From the NCBI GenBank assembly GCA_020853135.1, contig JADYZO010000099.1, positions 1 to 45,336 on the forward strand: 45,336 bases of DNA, given 5' to 3'. The translations under genes and the position numbers were made by a program. Under the pieces are notes generated by a model. The model had not been told where the DNA came from, ran no database searches, and saw only the letters and a list, made by a program, of their open reading frames with translations. This document shows positions 29,625 through 38,451 of this stretch, piece by piece. Numbering within the stretch: position 1 is the stretch's first letter; the number at the start of each line of letters is the position of its first letter. This DNA is from Gammaproteobacteria bacterium (GTDB taxonomy: Bacteria > Pseudomonadota > Gammaproteobacteria > Steroidobacterales > GCA-2729495).

Positions 29625-30160
29625 CGGCGCACCACCCGCAGGCGCGCCGAGGCGGCAAGGCGCGTGCCGAGCGGGCGCGTGTGCGCATGGCACAGCGCCA
29701 CCGCCAGCGCATCGGCCTCGTCGGCCACCAGTGGCGCGGTCAGCTGCAGCAGGGCACGCACCATGTGCGCCACCTGCGGCTTCTCCGCCCCGCCCTGGCC
29801 GACGATCGCCAGCTTCACGGCCCGCGCCGCGTACTCGTGCACCGTCAGCTGCCTGCCGAAGCTCGCGCAGATGGCCGCCGCACGGGCCTGGCCCAGCTTC
29901 AGCGCGCTGTCGGCATTGCGGTGGACGAACACCCGCTCGATGGCCAGCTCCGCAGGCTGGTGCTGCGCGACGATGTCGCCCACGCCGGCGAAAATCTCGC
30001 GCAAGCGCACGGCGATATCCTCGCCCTGCGTGCGGATGCAGCCGCTGGCGACATAGCGCACCGTGGAGCCACGGGCATCCACCACGCCCCAACCGGTGAC
30101 CCGCGACCCCGGATCGATGCCGAGGATGCGGCTGGCGGCCGGACCCATGCTGCGTTCCAT
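29621..30160 (-). CDS. ruvC: Crossover junction endodeoxyribonuclease RuvC
   Basis: Resolves Holliday junctions by symmetrical nicking. The 179-residue protein has the RNase H-like acidic residues: Asp in LGIDPGSRVTGWG near 16, Glu in LAIERVF near 75, and the pair in ADEADALAVALCHAH near 145-150. It also has GQARAAAICA and the active-site loop VGQGGAEK. The start could be ATG at 30160 or 30148 (MGPAASRI). It sits 18 bases downstream of yebC, as in many gammaproteobacteria. Confidence 0.97.
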   Translation of the reverse strand: MERSMGPAASRILGIDPGSRVTGWGVVDARGSTVRYVASGCIRTQGEDIAVRLREIFAGVGDIVAQHQPAELAIERVFVHRNADSALKLGQARAAAICASFGRQLTVHEYAARAVKLAIVGQGGAEKPQVAHMVRALLQLTAPLVADEADALAVALCHAHTRPLGTRLAASARLRVVRR

Positions 30161-30178
30161 CGGGGCGTGCCGGCCACC

Positions 30179-30925
30179 TCAGGCGAGGCAGGCCAGCACC
30201 TCCTCGGGAAATTCCGCATTGGCATGCACCGCCTGGACGTCGTCGAGATCCTCAATGGCCTCCAGCAGGCGCATGACGGATCGGGCATCGGCCGGGCCCA
30301 GCGGGACGCTGGTGGCGGCCCGCTGCGTCACCTCGGCCACGGCCGGCGCGAGTCCGGCGGCCAGCAAGGCATCACGGACCCTGGCGAAGTCGGCCGGTGC
30401 GGTCAGCACCTCCGCCGAACCATCCGCCGACGCGACCACGTCCTCGGCGCCGGCCTCCAGCGCTGCCGCGAGCAACCGCTCCTCGCCGGTCCCGGCCGGG
30501 AAGGCGAGCACGCCCGCGGTGCTGAAGAGATACGCCACCGAACCCTCGGCACCCAGGTGGCCTCCGTGCCTGGCGAAGGTGTTGCGCAGTTCGGAGACGG
30601 TGCGGTTGCGGTTGTCGGTCATGCAGCTGACCAGCACCGCGACACCGCCGGGGCCATACCCCTCGTAGGTCACTTCCTGGATCTCGCTGCCCTCGAGCGT
30701 GCCTGCGCCCCGCTGGATGGCACGCTCGAGGGTATCGCGCGGCATGTTCTGGGCGCGGGCCCGGTCGAGCGCGAGGCGCAGCCGCGGATTGGCGGCGGCA
30801 TCTTCACCGCCGAGGCGGGCGGCCACGGTCAGCTCGCGGATGAGCCGCGTGAATGCCTTCGCACGCTTCTTGTCCTGGGCGCCCTTGCGGTGCTGGATGT
30901 TCGCCCATTTGCTGTGGCCAGCCAT
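30179..30925 (-). CDS. yebC: YebC/PmpR-family regulatory protein
   Basis: Cytoplasmic protein of 248 residues that begins MAGHSKWANIQHRKGAQDKK, the invariable family start. It continues with NMPRDTLERAIQRG, YEGYGPGGVAVLVSCMTDNRNRT (two pieces), and GHLGAEGSVAYLF. YebC proteins act as transcription factors (PmpR in Pseudomonas). More recent work links the family to relief of ribosome stalling at proline-rich sites; which applies here is unknown. The ATG at 30925 is unambiguous from the family start. It is the first gene of the ruv-tol-que run. Confidence 0.95.
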   Translation of the reverse strand: MAGHSKWANIQHRKGAQDKKRAKAFTRLIRELTVAARLGGEDAAANPRLRLALDRARAQNMPRDTLERAIQRGAGTLEGSEIQEVTYEGYGPGGVAVLVSCMTDNRNRTVSELRNTFARHGGHLGAEGSVAYLFSTAGVLAFPAGTGEERLLAAALEAGAEDVVASADGSAEVLTAPADFARVRDALLAAGLAPAVAEVTQRAATSVPLGPADARSVMRLLEAIEDLDDVQAVHANAEFPEEVLACLA

Positions 30926-31024
30926 GCGCTTCCTGCCCGGAGAGGCACTGGCCTGGACGGCCCGGTGCCTGCGGAATTGGCGAGCGGCCCGCACCCGGCG
31001 GGGCCTCGCGACGACAACGGGCGC

Positions 31025-31030
31025 ATGATA
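31025..31030 (-). promoter_or_regulatory. Candidate -10 box (TATCAT) upstream of yebC
   Basis: On the minus strand, TATCAT lies in the 172-base spacer between lpd and yebC, 99 bases before the yebC start codon. It matches the -10 consensus at five of six positions. The expected -35 region is G/C-rich and does not match. It would be the only promoter for the long yebC-to-queC run, if real. Confidence 0.3.
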
Positions 31031-31033
31031 CCC

Positions 31034-31052
31034 GAAACCGGCCGGCGGCCGG
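31034..31052 (-). terminator. Possible terminator after lpd
   Basis: On the minus strand a perfect 6-bp G/C stem CCGGCC-GCC-GGCCGG is followed by TTTC, 45 bases after the lpd stop codon. The stem is strong but the T tract is short, so this is a weak candidate for an intrinsic terminator of the sucA-sucB-lpd transcript. It overlaps the region just upstream of the candidate yebC promoter. Confidence 0.35.
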
Positions 31053-31097
31053 GCCGGGCGCGCGATGGCATCACCGGGGATCCGGTCCGGGTGCCGC

Positions 31098-32525
31098 TCA
31101 GCGGTTGATGGCGTGGATCGCCCGGCGGTCCACCGAGAGCGCCGCCTCGTGCACCGCCTCGGCCAGCGTGGGATGCGCGTGGATGGTGCGCTGCAGGTCC
31201 TCGGCCGTGCCCTGGAACTCCATGGCGACCACGGCCTCGCTGATCAGCTCGCCGGCCATCGGCCCGCAGATGTGCACACCGAGGATTTCGTCGGTAACCG
31301 CATCCGCCAGCACCTTCACCAGACCAGCGGCCTGGTCCATGGCCCTGGCGCGGCCGCTCGCGGCAAAATTGAAGGTGCCCGCCTTGTACGCCACGCCGGC
31401 CGCCTTCAGGTCCTCCTCGCTGCGGCCCACCCAGGCGATCTCCGGCGTGGTGTAGATGACCGAGGGGATGACCGCGTAATTCACGTGCCCGTAGCGTCCG
31501 GCGACCAGGTCGGCCACCATCACGCCCTCCTCCGAGCCCTTGTGCGCCAGCATCGGGCCACGCACCACATCGCCGATCGCCCAGACATTGGCCGCCGTCG
31601 TGCGACAGTGGTCGTCCACGCTGATGAAGCCGCGTTCATCGAGCGCCACGCCGGCCAGCGGGTCAAGCAGCTCCCCGGTGCAGGGACGCCGGCCCACCGC
31701 CACGATCACCTGGTCCACCTCGAGCTCGTGCGAGCCCTGGCGGTCGTCGTAGCGCAGGCGCACGCCTCCCGCGGTGCGCTCACCGGACTGCACCTTCGCG
31801 CCGAGATGGATGTCCAGGCCCTGGCGGCGGAACTGCCGCTCGGCTTCCCTGGCGATCTGGCCATCGGCCATGAAAAGGAACCGGTCCATCGCCTCGAGGA
31901 GGGTCACCTCGGCGCCCAGGCGCCGCCAGACGCTGCCGAGCTCCAGGCCGATGACCCCGGCACCGATCACGCCGAGCCGCCTCGGCACCGCGGCGAAGGC
32001 CAGCGCGCCGGCGGAATCGACCACCCGCTCGCCGTCGAAGGGCAGCGACCCGAGCCCGGTCGGCGTCGAACCGGTGGCGAGGATGACGTGGTCGGCTTCC
32101 AGCAGCTGCGGCTCGCCGGCCCGCGGGGTGAATTGCACCTTGTTGCCGGGCAGGAGGCGGCCGTGACCGGCCAGCGAGCTGACCTGGTTGGCCTTGAAGA
32201 GCCCCTGGATGCCGCCGCAGAGCTTGCTGACGATCGCCTCCTTGCGCGCCTGCATGGCCGCGAGGTCCAGGCCCACCTCGCCCAGGCGGATGCCATGGTT
32301 GCCGAAGTCGTGGCGGGCGCGATGGTAGAGCTCGGAGGACTCCAGCAGCGCCTTGGAGGGGATGCAGCCCGCGTTGAGGCAGGTGCCGCCGAGCGAAGGC
32401 TCGCCATCGCTGCCCACCCAGGCATCGATGCAGGCGGTGGACAGGCCGTTCTGCGCCGCGCGGATCGCGGCCACGTAGCCGGCGGGCCCGCCGCCGATGA
32501 CGACGACATCGAATTTGCTGCCCAT
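31098..32525 (-). CDS. lpdA: Dihydrolipoyl dehydrogenase (E3)
   Basis: FAD flavoprotein that re-oxidises dihydrolipoamide with NAD, shared by 2-oxo acid dehydrogenase complexes. The 475-residue protein has the FAD motif VIGGGPAGYVAA (9-20), the redox disulfide Cys49/Cys54 in GGTCLNAGCIPSK, the NAD motif VIGAGVIGLELGS near 187, and the C-terminal His-Glu pair in HAHPTLAEAVHEA near 447. The start ATG is 5 bases after the sucB stop. Its place after sucA-sucB makes it the E3 of the 2-oxoglutarate dehydrogenase complex. Confidence 0.97.
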   Translation of the reverse strand: MGSKFDVVVIGGGPAGYVAAIRAAQNGLSTACIDAWVGSDGEPSLGGTCLNAGCIPSKALLESSELYHRARHDFGNHGIRLGEVGLDLAAMQARKEAIVSKLCGGIQGLFKANQVSSLAGHGRLLPGNKVQFTPRAGEPQLLEADHVILATGSTPTGLGSLPFDGERVVDSAGALAFAAVPRRLGVIGAGVIGLELGSVWRRLGAEVTLLEAMDRFLFMADGQIAREAERQFRRQGLDIHLGAKVQSGERTAGGVRLRYDDRQGSHELEVDQVIVAVGRRPCTGELLDPLAGVALDERGFISVDDHCRTTAANVWAIGDVVRGPMLAHKGSEEGVMVADLVAGRYGHVNYAVIPSVIYTTPEIAWVGRSEEDLKAAGVAYKAGTFNFAASGRARAMDQAAGLVKVLADAVTDEILGVHICGPMAGELISEAVVAMEFQGTAEDLQRTIHAHPTLAEAVHEAALSVDRRAIHAINR

Positions 32526-32530
32526 GGTGC

Positions 32531-33739
32531 TCAGACCTGCAACAGGAGGCGGCCGGGATCTTCCAGGGCATCCTTCACGGCCACGAGGAACTGCACGGCC
32601 TCGCGCCCGTCGATGATGCGGTGGTCGTAGGTCAGCGCCAGGTACATCATCGGCCGCACCACCACCTGACCATTGGCGACCACCGCCCGCTCCTGGATCT
32701 TGTGCATGCCGAGGATGGCGCTCTGCGGCGGGTTGAGGATCGGCGTGGACAGCAGCGAACCGAAGATGCCGCCGTTGGTGATGGTGAAGGTGCCACCCGT
32801 GAGGTCATCCATGCCGAGGCTGCCCTCGCGCGCCCGGCGGCCATAGTCGTTGATGGCCGCCTCGATCTGCGCAAAGGACAGCTGGTCCGCATCGCGCACC
32901 ACCGGCACGATCAGGCCCCGCTCGGTGGACACGGCGATGCCGATGTCGTGGTAGTCATGGTGGACGATGTCGCTGCCCTCCACCGAGGCATTCACCACCG
33001 GGTAGCGGCGCAGCGCCTCGATGCAGGCCTTGACGAAGAACGACATGAAGCCGAGCTTCACCCCATGCTGCTTCTCGAAGGCCTCGCGGTGCCGGGTGCG
33101 CAGCGCCATCACCTCGCCGAGGTCGACCTCGTTGAAGGTAGTGAGCATCGCGGCGGCGTGCTGTGCCTCGACCATGCGCTCGGCGATGCGCGCACGCAGC
33201 CGGCTCATGGCGACGCGGCGCTCGCCGCGCCCGGCGGCGGCCCCGGCCGGCGCAGCTGGCGCAGCCGGAGCTGGCGGAACCGGCGCATTGCGGGCCGCAG
33301 CCACATCGCCCTTCAGGATGCGCCCATCCCTGCCCGTGCCGCTGACAGCAGCGAGGTCCACCCCGCCTTCGGCAGCGGCACGGCGCGCCGCAGGGCCGGC
33401 CTTGCCCGTTGCGGGGGCCGGTGCCGCTGCAGGGGCCGGCGCCGCCGCGGGCGGCGTCGGCGCGGCTGCCACCGCCGGAGCTGGCGCGGCCGCCTTGCCC
33501 CCGCCCTCTTCGAGGATGGCCAGCAACTCGCCCGACTTCACCGTGGCGCCGTTGGGCACCCGCAGTTCCCTGACGATGCCGTTGACCGGCGCCGGGACCT
33601 CCAGGACCACCTTGTCGGTCTCCAGTTCGACCAGGCTTTCATCGCGGCGCACTGCATCACCCGGCGCCTTGTGCCAGGAGATCAGCGTCGCGTCGGCCAC
33701 TGATTCGGGAAGCTGCGGAACTTTCACTTCGATGGTCAT
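32531..33739 (-). CDS. sucB: Dihydrolipoyllysine succinyltransferase (2-oxoglutarate dehydrogenase E2)
   Basis: Core E2 subunit that transfers succinyl from lipoyl-lysine to CoA. The 402-residue protein has one N-terminal lipoyl domain with lipoylated Lys43 in [10 protein letters not shown]. An Ala/Pro linker (about 78-112) leads to the peripheral-subunit-binding domain (about 115-150, [20 protein letters not shown]). A second Ala/Pro linker leads to the catalytic domain, which ends with the active-site [17 protein letters not shown] (His near 373, Asp near 377). Length and single lipoyl domain match SucB. It lies 25 bases after sucA. Confidence 0.97.
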   Translation of the reverse strand: MTIEVKVPQLPESVADATLISWHKAPGDAVRRDESLVELETDKVVLEVPAPVNGIVRELRVPNGATVKSGELLAILEEGGGKAAAPAPAVAAAPTPPAAAPAPAAAPAPATGKAGPAARRAAAEGGVDLAAVSGTGRDGRILKGDVAAARNAPVPPAPAAPAAPAGAAAGRGERRVAMSRLRARIAERMVEAQHAAAMLTTFNEVDLGEVMALRTRHREAFEKQHGVKLGFMSFFVKACIEALRRYPVVNASVEGSDIVHHDYHDIGIAVSTERGLIVPVVRDADQLSFAQIEAAINDYGRRAREGSLGMDDLTGGTFTITNGGIFGSLLSTPILNPPQSAILGMHKIQERAVVANGQVVVRPMMYLALTYDHRIIDGREAVQFLVAVKDALEDPGRLLLQV

Positions 33740-33764
33740 GCCCTGGAATCTCCGGTGGCTGCAC

Positions 33765-36581
33765 TCACGCGTCGGGCGCCTTGATGCCGAGCGCCGCGTT
33801 GACGAGGACCTGCTGCTGGTGGACGTGCAGCTTGAACACCCCCGGCGCCGGCGCCGCCGCGGCCGGCCGGCCGGCGTAGAAGAGTTCCTGGGCCCGGCCG
33901 AGCGGCTCCTGCAGGCGGTGGCGGATCTGGTACCAGGCGCCCTGGTTCTGCGGCTCTTCCTGGCACCATACCACTTCGCGCACCGCCGGGTAGCGGTCGA
34001 GCACGGCCGACCACTCGCGCGACGGGAACGGGTAGAGCTGCTCGATGCGCACGATGGCCACGTTGCCAGGCTTGTGCGTGCGGCGCGCCTCCAGCAGGTC
34101 GTAGAACACCTTGCCGCTGCAGGCCACGAGCCGCGTGATCGCGGCCGCCTCCAGGGGATCGATCTCCTCGATCAGGGGCTGGAAGTGCCCCTGGCTCAGT
34201 TCAGCCAGCGGCGAGCCGGCCAGGCGGTGGCGCAGCAGGCTCTTCGGCGTCATCACGACCAGCGGCCTGCGCAGGTCGCGCAGCATCTGCCGGCGCAGCA
34301 GGTGGAACATCTGCGCCGGGGTCGACGGCACGCACACCTGCATGTTGTACTCGGCGCACAGCTGCAGGAAGCGCTCCAGCCGCGCCGAGGAATGCTCGGG
34401 CCCCTGGCCCTCCTGTCCGTGCGGCAGGAGCAGCGTGAGCCCGCACAGGCGCCCCCACTTGGCCTCACCCGAGCTGATGAACTGGTCGATCACCACCTGG
34501 GCGCCGTTGGCGAAATCACCGAACTGCGCCTCCCAGATCACCAGGGACTGCGGGTCGGTGGTGGCATAGCCGTACTCGAAGGCGAGCACGGCCTCCTCGG
34601 AGAGCAGCGAGTCGGTCACCGTGAAGGCGCCGCGCCGCTCGCCAAGGTTCTCGAGCAGCACGTGGGTCTCGCCCGTGGCCTGGTCGTGCAGCGCCGCATG
34701 GCGGTGGAAGAACGTGCCGCGACGGCTGTCCTGGCCGGTGAGGCGCACCTTGAAACCCGCCTTCACCAGGCTCGCGTAGGCCATCATCTCGGCGAAGCCC
34801 CAGTCCATGGCATGCTCGCCGGCCGCCATGCGCATGCGGTCCTGGACGATGCGCGCCACCTGCGGGTGCAGCGTGAACCCGGCCGGAACCCGGGTGACTT
34901 CGGCGGCCAGCAGGGGGACTTCCGCCGCCGCCACGGCAGTGGCCACCGACTCGTCGCGGTCGGCCCTGCGATAACGGCCCCAGTCCACGGTGTACTCGTT
35001 GCCGATCATGCCGAGCACCGCCTGCGGCAGCGGCTGGCCCTGGTCCAGGCGCTCGCGGTACTCCTCCACCAGCCGCTCGGCCCCGGGCGCATCCATCACC
35101 CCGCCCTCCACCAGCCGGCCCATGTACAGCTGGCGGGTGGTCGGGTGGCGCTTGATGACCTGGTACATCCGCGGCTGGGTGGCGGACGGCTCGTCGGCCT
35201 CGTTGTGCCCGTGGCGGCGATAGCAGACGAGGTCGATGACGACGTCCTTGCGGAAGGTCTGGCGGTACTCGAGCGCGAGGCGCGTGACGAAGACGGCCGC
35301 CTCGGGATCGTCGCCGTTCACGTGGAAGACCGGCGCCTCCACCATCTTGGCGACATCACTGCAATAGGGCGTCGAACGCGCATCGTCCACATGGCTGGTG
35401 GTGAACCCCACCTGGTTGTTGACGATCACGTGCACGGTGCCGCCCGTGGCGAAGCCGCGGGTCTGCGAGAGCTGCAGCGTCTCGGTCACCACACCCTGCG
35501 CGGCGAAGGACGCATCGCCGTGGATCAGCACCGGCAGCACCTCCGTGCCGCTGGCGTCCCCGCGGCGGTCCTGCCGGGCGCGCACGGAACCCTCCACCAC
35601 GGCGTCGACGATCTCGAGGTGGGACGGGTTGAACGCCAGCATGACGTGGACGTTGCCGCCGGGCGTGCGGATGTCCGAGGAGAAGCCCATGTGGTACTTC
35701 ACGTCACCCGAACCGGTCATGGCCTCGATGTTCTGCTTGCCCTCGAATTCCTGGAACAGCGCCTGCGGCGCCTTGCCCAGGATGTTCACCAGCACGTTGA
35801 TGCGGCCCCGGTGGGCCATGCCGACGACGATCTCCTGGATGCCGTGGGCGCCGCCCTGCTGGATGAGGTCGTCGAGCATCGGGATCAGGCTGTCGCCGCC
35901 CTCGAGCGAGAAGCGCTTCTGCCCGACGTAGCGGGTGTGCAGGTAGCGCTCGATGCCCTCCGCAGCCGTGAGCTGACCGAGGATGTGGCGGCGCTCCTCC
36001 GCGGTGAACGGCTCGCCGAGCTGGCCCTGCTCGAGGCGCTCGCGGATCCATGCGCGCTCGCGGCTGCGCGAGAGGTGCGCGTAATCCGCACCGATCTTGC
36101 CCGAGTACACCCGGCGCAGCAGCGCGAGGATGTCCCTGAGCTTCATGCGGGCCCCGCCCGTGCTCGCCAGGCCCCTGGTGAAGAACTCGTGCTCGAGGTC
36201 GGCCTCGGCGAGGCCGACGTAATCCAGGCGCATCACCTGCGGCACGCGCCGCTCGGCCAGCCCCAGCGGGTCGAGGTCGGCGATCTGGTGCCCGCGCTGG
36301 CTGTAGACCTGGATCAGCCGGGAGACGGCGGCCTGCTTCTCGCTGACGGCATCGGCCGGGCGCACCGGCGCTGGCGCCCGCGCGATGGCCCTGCCCGCCG
36401 GTGGGTGCTGGCCCGGTACCGCGGCCGCACCCGGCGCGCCCATACCGGCGAAGAACCGCCGCCAGTTCTCCGGCACGGAGGCCGGATCGCGCTGGAAGGA
36501 CTCATAGAGGTCCTCGACGTAGGGTGCGTTGGTGCCAAACAGCGGCGAGGAAAGGTAACGGTCCCTGATGGACTGGCTCAT
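33765..36581 (-). CDS. sucA: 2-oxoglutarate dehydrogenase E1 component
   Basis: Thiamine diphosphate-dependent decarboxylase of the TCA cycle. The 938-residue protein begins with the E2-contact segment [20 protein letters not shown]. It contains [17 protein letters not shown] (near 230), [25 protein letters not shown] sequence ([19 protein letters not shown]), NNQVGFTTS, and [19 protein letters not shown] (TDP and active-site region). The C-terminal half has the transketolase-like fold with [14 protein letters not shown]. Length is typical (E. coli 933). It is first in the sucA-sucB-lpd operon; a 62-base spacer separates it from the DUF5658-type gene upstream on the same strand. Confidence 0.98.
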   Translation of the reverse strand: MSQSIRDRYLSSPLFGTNAPYVEDLYESFQRDPASVPENWRRFFAGMGAPGAAAVPGQHPPAGRAIARAPAPVRPADAVSEKQAAVSRLIQVYSQRGHQIADLDPLGLAERRVPQVMRLDYVGLAEADLEHEFFTRGLASTGGARMKLRDILALLRRVYSGKIGADYAHLSRSRERAWIRERLEQGQLGEPFTAEERRHILGQLTAAEGIERYLHTRYVGQKRFSLEGGDSLIPMLDDLIQQGGAHGIQEIVVGMAHRGRINVLVNILGKAPQALFQEFEGKQNIEAMTGSGDVKYHMGFSSDIRTPGGNVHVMLAFNPSHLEIVDAVVEGSVRARQDRRGDASGTEVLPVLIHGDASFAAQGVVTETLQLSQTRGFATGGTVHVIVNNQVGFTTSHVDDARSTPYCSDVAKMVEAPVFHVNGDDPEAAVFVTRLALEYRQTFRKDVVIDLVCYRRHGHNEADEPSATQPRMYQVIKRHPTTRQLYMGRLVEGGVMDAPGAERLVEEYRERLDQGQPLPQAVLGMIGNEYTVDWGRYRRADRDESVATAVAAAEVPLLAAEVTRVPAGFTLHPQVARIVQDRMRMAAGEHAMDWGFAEMMAYASLVKAGFKVRLTGQDSRRGTFFHRHAALHDQATGETHVLLENLGERRGAFTVTDSLLSEEAVLAFEYGYATTDPQSLVIWEAQFGDFANGAQVVIDQFISSGEAKWGRLCGLTLLLPHGQEGQGPEHSSARLERFLQLCAEYNMQVCVPSTPAQMFHLLRRQMLRDLRRPLVVMTPKSLLRHRLAGSPLAELSQGHFQPLIEEIDPLEAAAITRLVACSGKVFYDLLEARRTHKPGNVAIVRIEQLYPFPSREWSAVLDRYPAVREVVWCQEEPQNQGAWYQIRHRLQEPLGRAQELFYAGRPAAAAPAPGVFKLHVHQQQVLVNAALGIKAPDA

Positions 36582-36643
36582 GGATGGCCCGGGAAGCCCT
36601 GGAAGACCGCAAATGATAGAACGGGGCGGGGGCGGGTGCTACC

Positions 36644-37219
36644 TCAGCCCGCGATCCATGCCTCGAACGGCAGCCCCGCGCCGCCCTGGTCCGCCAGGAG
36701 TCCATACAACAGGTGGAGTTCCCAGCCGATGAGGAGCAGGTAGCCCGCAAAGCACAGCTTGATCAGCCACAGGACCGGAATGCGGCCGAGCACGCGCCGG
36801 CGCGCGGCGGCGACCAGCACCACGACACTGACCGCCGTGAGACCGATCTTGCTCCACAGGAACCAGTGCGTGCCCCGCTCCAGCAGCAGCCGCATGACGA
36901 CATTGAGTTCCTCGCCCCCCACGGCCAGCAGGTTGAGCGTGAACAGCGCATCCGCGCAGCTCATCAGCAGGATCGCCAGCGCCAGGTACAGCACCCGCGG
37001 CTCGTGCCAGTCGAGGAAGATGCGCTGCTCATCGCCGATGCGCCTGCCGGCGCGCCGGCGCGGGCGCACCCCGCCATAGAGAAAGGACCAGGCCGAGTGG
37101 CGCCGGCGGTCCGCGGCCTCGCGGCGTTCCGGCGTGGTGTCAGGCGCGGCGGCAGTGGCCGGGTTGCGTCGGGCGTTGGGCAAGGGGGACCGCGGATGTT
37201 CGAGTTGCTGTGCGCCCAT
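36644..37219 (-). CDS. DUF5658-type membrane protein
   Basis: 191-residue protein with a polar, Arg/Pro-rich N-terminal 65 residues, then a compact membrane part with three to four hydrophobic segments (about 76-190). The core DWHEPRVLYLALAILLMSCA, DALFTLNLLAVGGEELN resembles the DUF5658 family, whose function is unknown. The start ATG at 37219 has no clear ribosome binding site, and later starts cannot be excluded. The upstream spacer contains an A/T-rich block with repeats. It is transcribed in the same direction as sucA but probably independently. Confidence 0.7.
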   Translation of the reverse strand: MGAQQLEHPRSPLPNARRNPATAAAPDTTPERREAADRRRHSAWSFLYGGVRPRRRAGRRIGDEQRIFLDWHEPRVLYLALAILLMSCADALFTLNLLAVGGEELNVVMRLLLERGTHWFLWSKIGLTAVSVVVLVAAARRRVLGRIPVLWLIKLCFAGYLLLIGWELHLLYGLLADQGGAGLPFEAWIAG

Positions 37220-37280
37220 TCTGTCGCAACGGGTCCGGGCGGCCCGTGACGGAGGTCTCGCAGGTCATCATGCCCGATGA

Positions 37281-37340
37281 CCAGATATCACACCAGATAT
37301 ATACTGTAACAAGTTGTTATTATTTGATTAATATTCTCAC
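37281..37340 (-). promoter_or_regulatory. A/T-rich block with direct repeats and a palindrome
   Basis: This 60-base block is strikingly A/T rich for the window. It holds a direct repeat CCAGATAT at 37281-37288 and 37293-37300 (12-base period), and a perfect 13-base palindrome TAACAAGTTGTTA at 37307-37319. Read leftward, TTGTTA, a 17-base spacer and GATATC could form a promoter for the DUF5658-type gene starting at 37219. The repeats are plausible operator sites. No protein that would bind them is identified. Confidence 0.4.
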
Positions 37341-37401
37341 GCCCAGGCTGGCATGAGCCGGAGATACAGCCGGTACCCCCATTGATCGCCGACTGCCCTG
37401 C

Positions 37402-38295
37402 TCAGCGCAGCCGCCGCACCAGGCTCGAGGTGTCCCAGCGCCCGCCCCCCAGCGCCTGGATCTCGGCGTAATAGCCATCCACCAGCTGCGCGACCGGCAA
37501 CTGCGCGCCGTTGCGCCGTGCCTCGGCGAAGCACAGGCCGAGGTCCTTTCTCATCCAGTCCACGGCAAAACCGAAGTCGAAGCGGTCCTCGAGCATCGTT
37601 GCGCCGCGGTTGTCCATCTGCCAGCTCTGCGCCGCGCCCTGGCCGATGACCTCGAGCACGCGGTGCATGTCGAGGCCGGCCGCCTGGCCGAAGGCGATGC
37701 CCTCGGCCAGCCCCTGGACGAGCCCGGCGATGCAGATCTGGTTGACCATCTTGGCGAGCTGGCCCGCCCCCGACGGGCCGACGCGCGTCACCGCCCGGGC
37801 AAAGGCCAGCGCCACCGGGCGCGCACGCTCGATGGCCGCTGCCTCACCCCCGCACATCACGGTGAGCTGGCCACGCAGCGCACCCGCCTCACCACCCGAC
37901 ACCGGCGCATCCACGAAGTGCAGGCCGCGCCCGGCAGCCTCGGCGGCCAGCTCGCGCGCCACCTCGGCCGAGGTGGTGGTGCAGTCGAAGAAGATCGCGC
38001 CGGCCCTCATGCCGGCAAAGGCACCGTCGCTGCCAAGCGTGACTGCCCGCAGGTCTGCATCGGCACCCACGCAGGCAAAGACGACTTCCGCGCCCGCGGC
38101 CGCCTGCCCTGGCGTGGCCGCAGCGGCCCCGCCGAACTCGGCGGCCCAGCGTGCCGCCTTCGCCGCCGTGCGGTTGCAGACGGTGACCACATGCCCGGCG
38201 CGCACCAGGTGGCCGGCCATGGGATAGCCCATGGTTCCGAGGCCGATGAATGCGACACGACGTGCCGGTGTGGCGTTGTGCTCTGGCTGTTGCAT
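37402..38295 (-). CDS. NAD(P)-dependent 3-hydroxyisobutyrate dehydrogenase-family oxidoreductase
   Basis: Beta-hydroxyacid dehydrogenase of 297 residues. Seen: the Rossmann motif FIGLGTMGYPMAGHLVRAGH (17-36), the substrate motif DAPVSGGEAGALRGQLTVMC (near 128-147), and the catalytic-lysine region GAGQLAKMVNQICIAG (Lys near 180). The family includes 3-hydroxyisobutyrate, tartronate semialdehyde and glyoxylate reductases; I cannot tell which. The gene starts 19 bases after the 3' end of tRNA-Arg on the same strand and may share its transcript. No partner genes for valine or glycolate catabolism are adjacent. Confidence 0.88.
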   Translation of the reverse strand: MQQPEHNATPARRVAFIGLGTMGYPMAGHLVRAGHVVTVCNRTAAKAARWAAEFGGAAAATPGQAAAGAEVVFACVGADADLRAVTLGSDGAFAGMRAGAIFFDCTTTSAEVARELAAEAAGRGLHFVDAPVSGGEAGALRGQLTVMCGGEAAAIERARPVALAFARAVTRVGPSGAGQLAKMVNQICIAGLVQGLAEGIAFGQAAGLDMHRVLEVIGQGAAQSWQMDNRGATMLEDRFDFGFAVDWMRKDLGLCFAEARRNGAQLPVAQLVDGYYAEIQALGGGRWDTSSLVRRLR

Positions 38296-38314
38296 CGATC
38301 TGCCTGGGGAGAAG

Positions 38315-38390
38315 TGGTACCCCGACCGCGATTCGAACGCGGGACCTTCCGCTTAGGAGGCGGACGCTCTATCCCCTGAGCTATCGGGGC
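38315..38390 (-). tRNA. tRNA-Arg (anticodon CCT)
   Basis: 76-nt cloverleaf with encoded CCA. The D arm is GCTC/GAGC, the anticodon stem TCCGC/GCGGA with loop CTCCTAA gives CCT, and the T arm is CCGCG TTCGAAT CGCGG. The acceptor stem GCCCCGA/TCGGGGT ends in a G1-U72 wobble pair instead of a Watson-Crick pair. It decodes AGG, a rare codon in a high-G+C genome. It is followed closely by the hydroxyacid dehydrogenase gene. Confidence 0.95.
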
Positions 38391-38451
38391 ACTCGGCTGG
38401 ACGGCGGGGATTCTAGCCCATCACCGGGGCCGCGCATTGTAGAGTAAGGCC

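Noticed and set aside
33021..36743. 1240-residue plus-strand open frame opposite sucA/sucB
   Set aside because: It is the antisense shadow of two unmistakable genes in G/C-rich DNA. The translation is low-complexity (Arg, Ala, Pro, Ser) with no domain motif.
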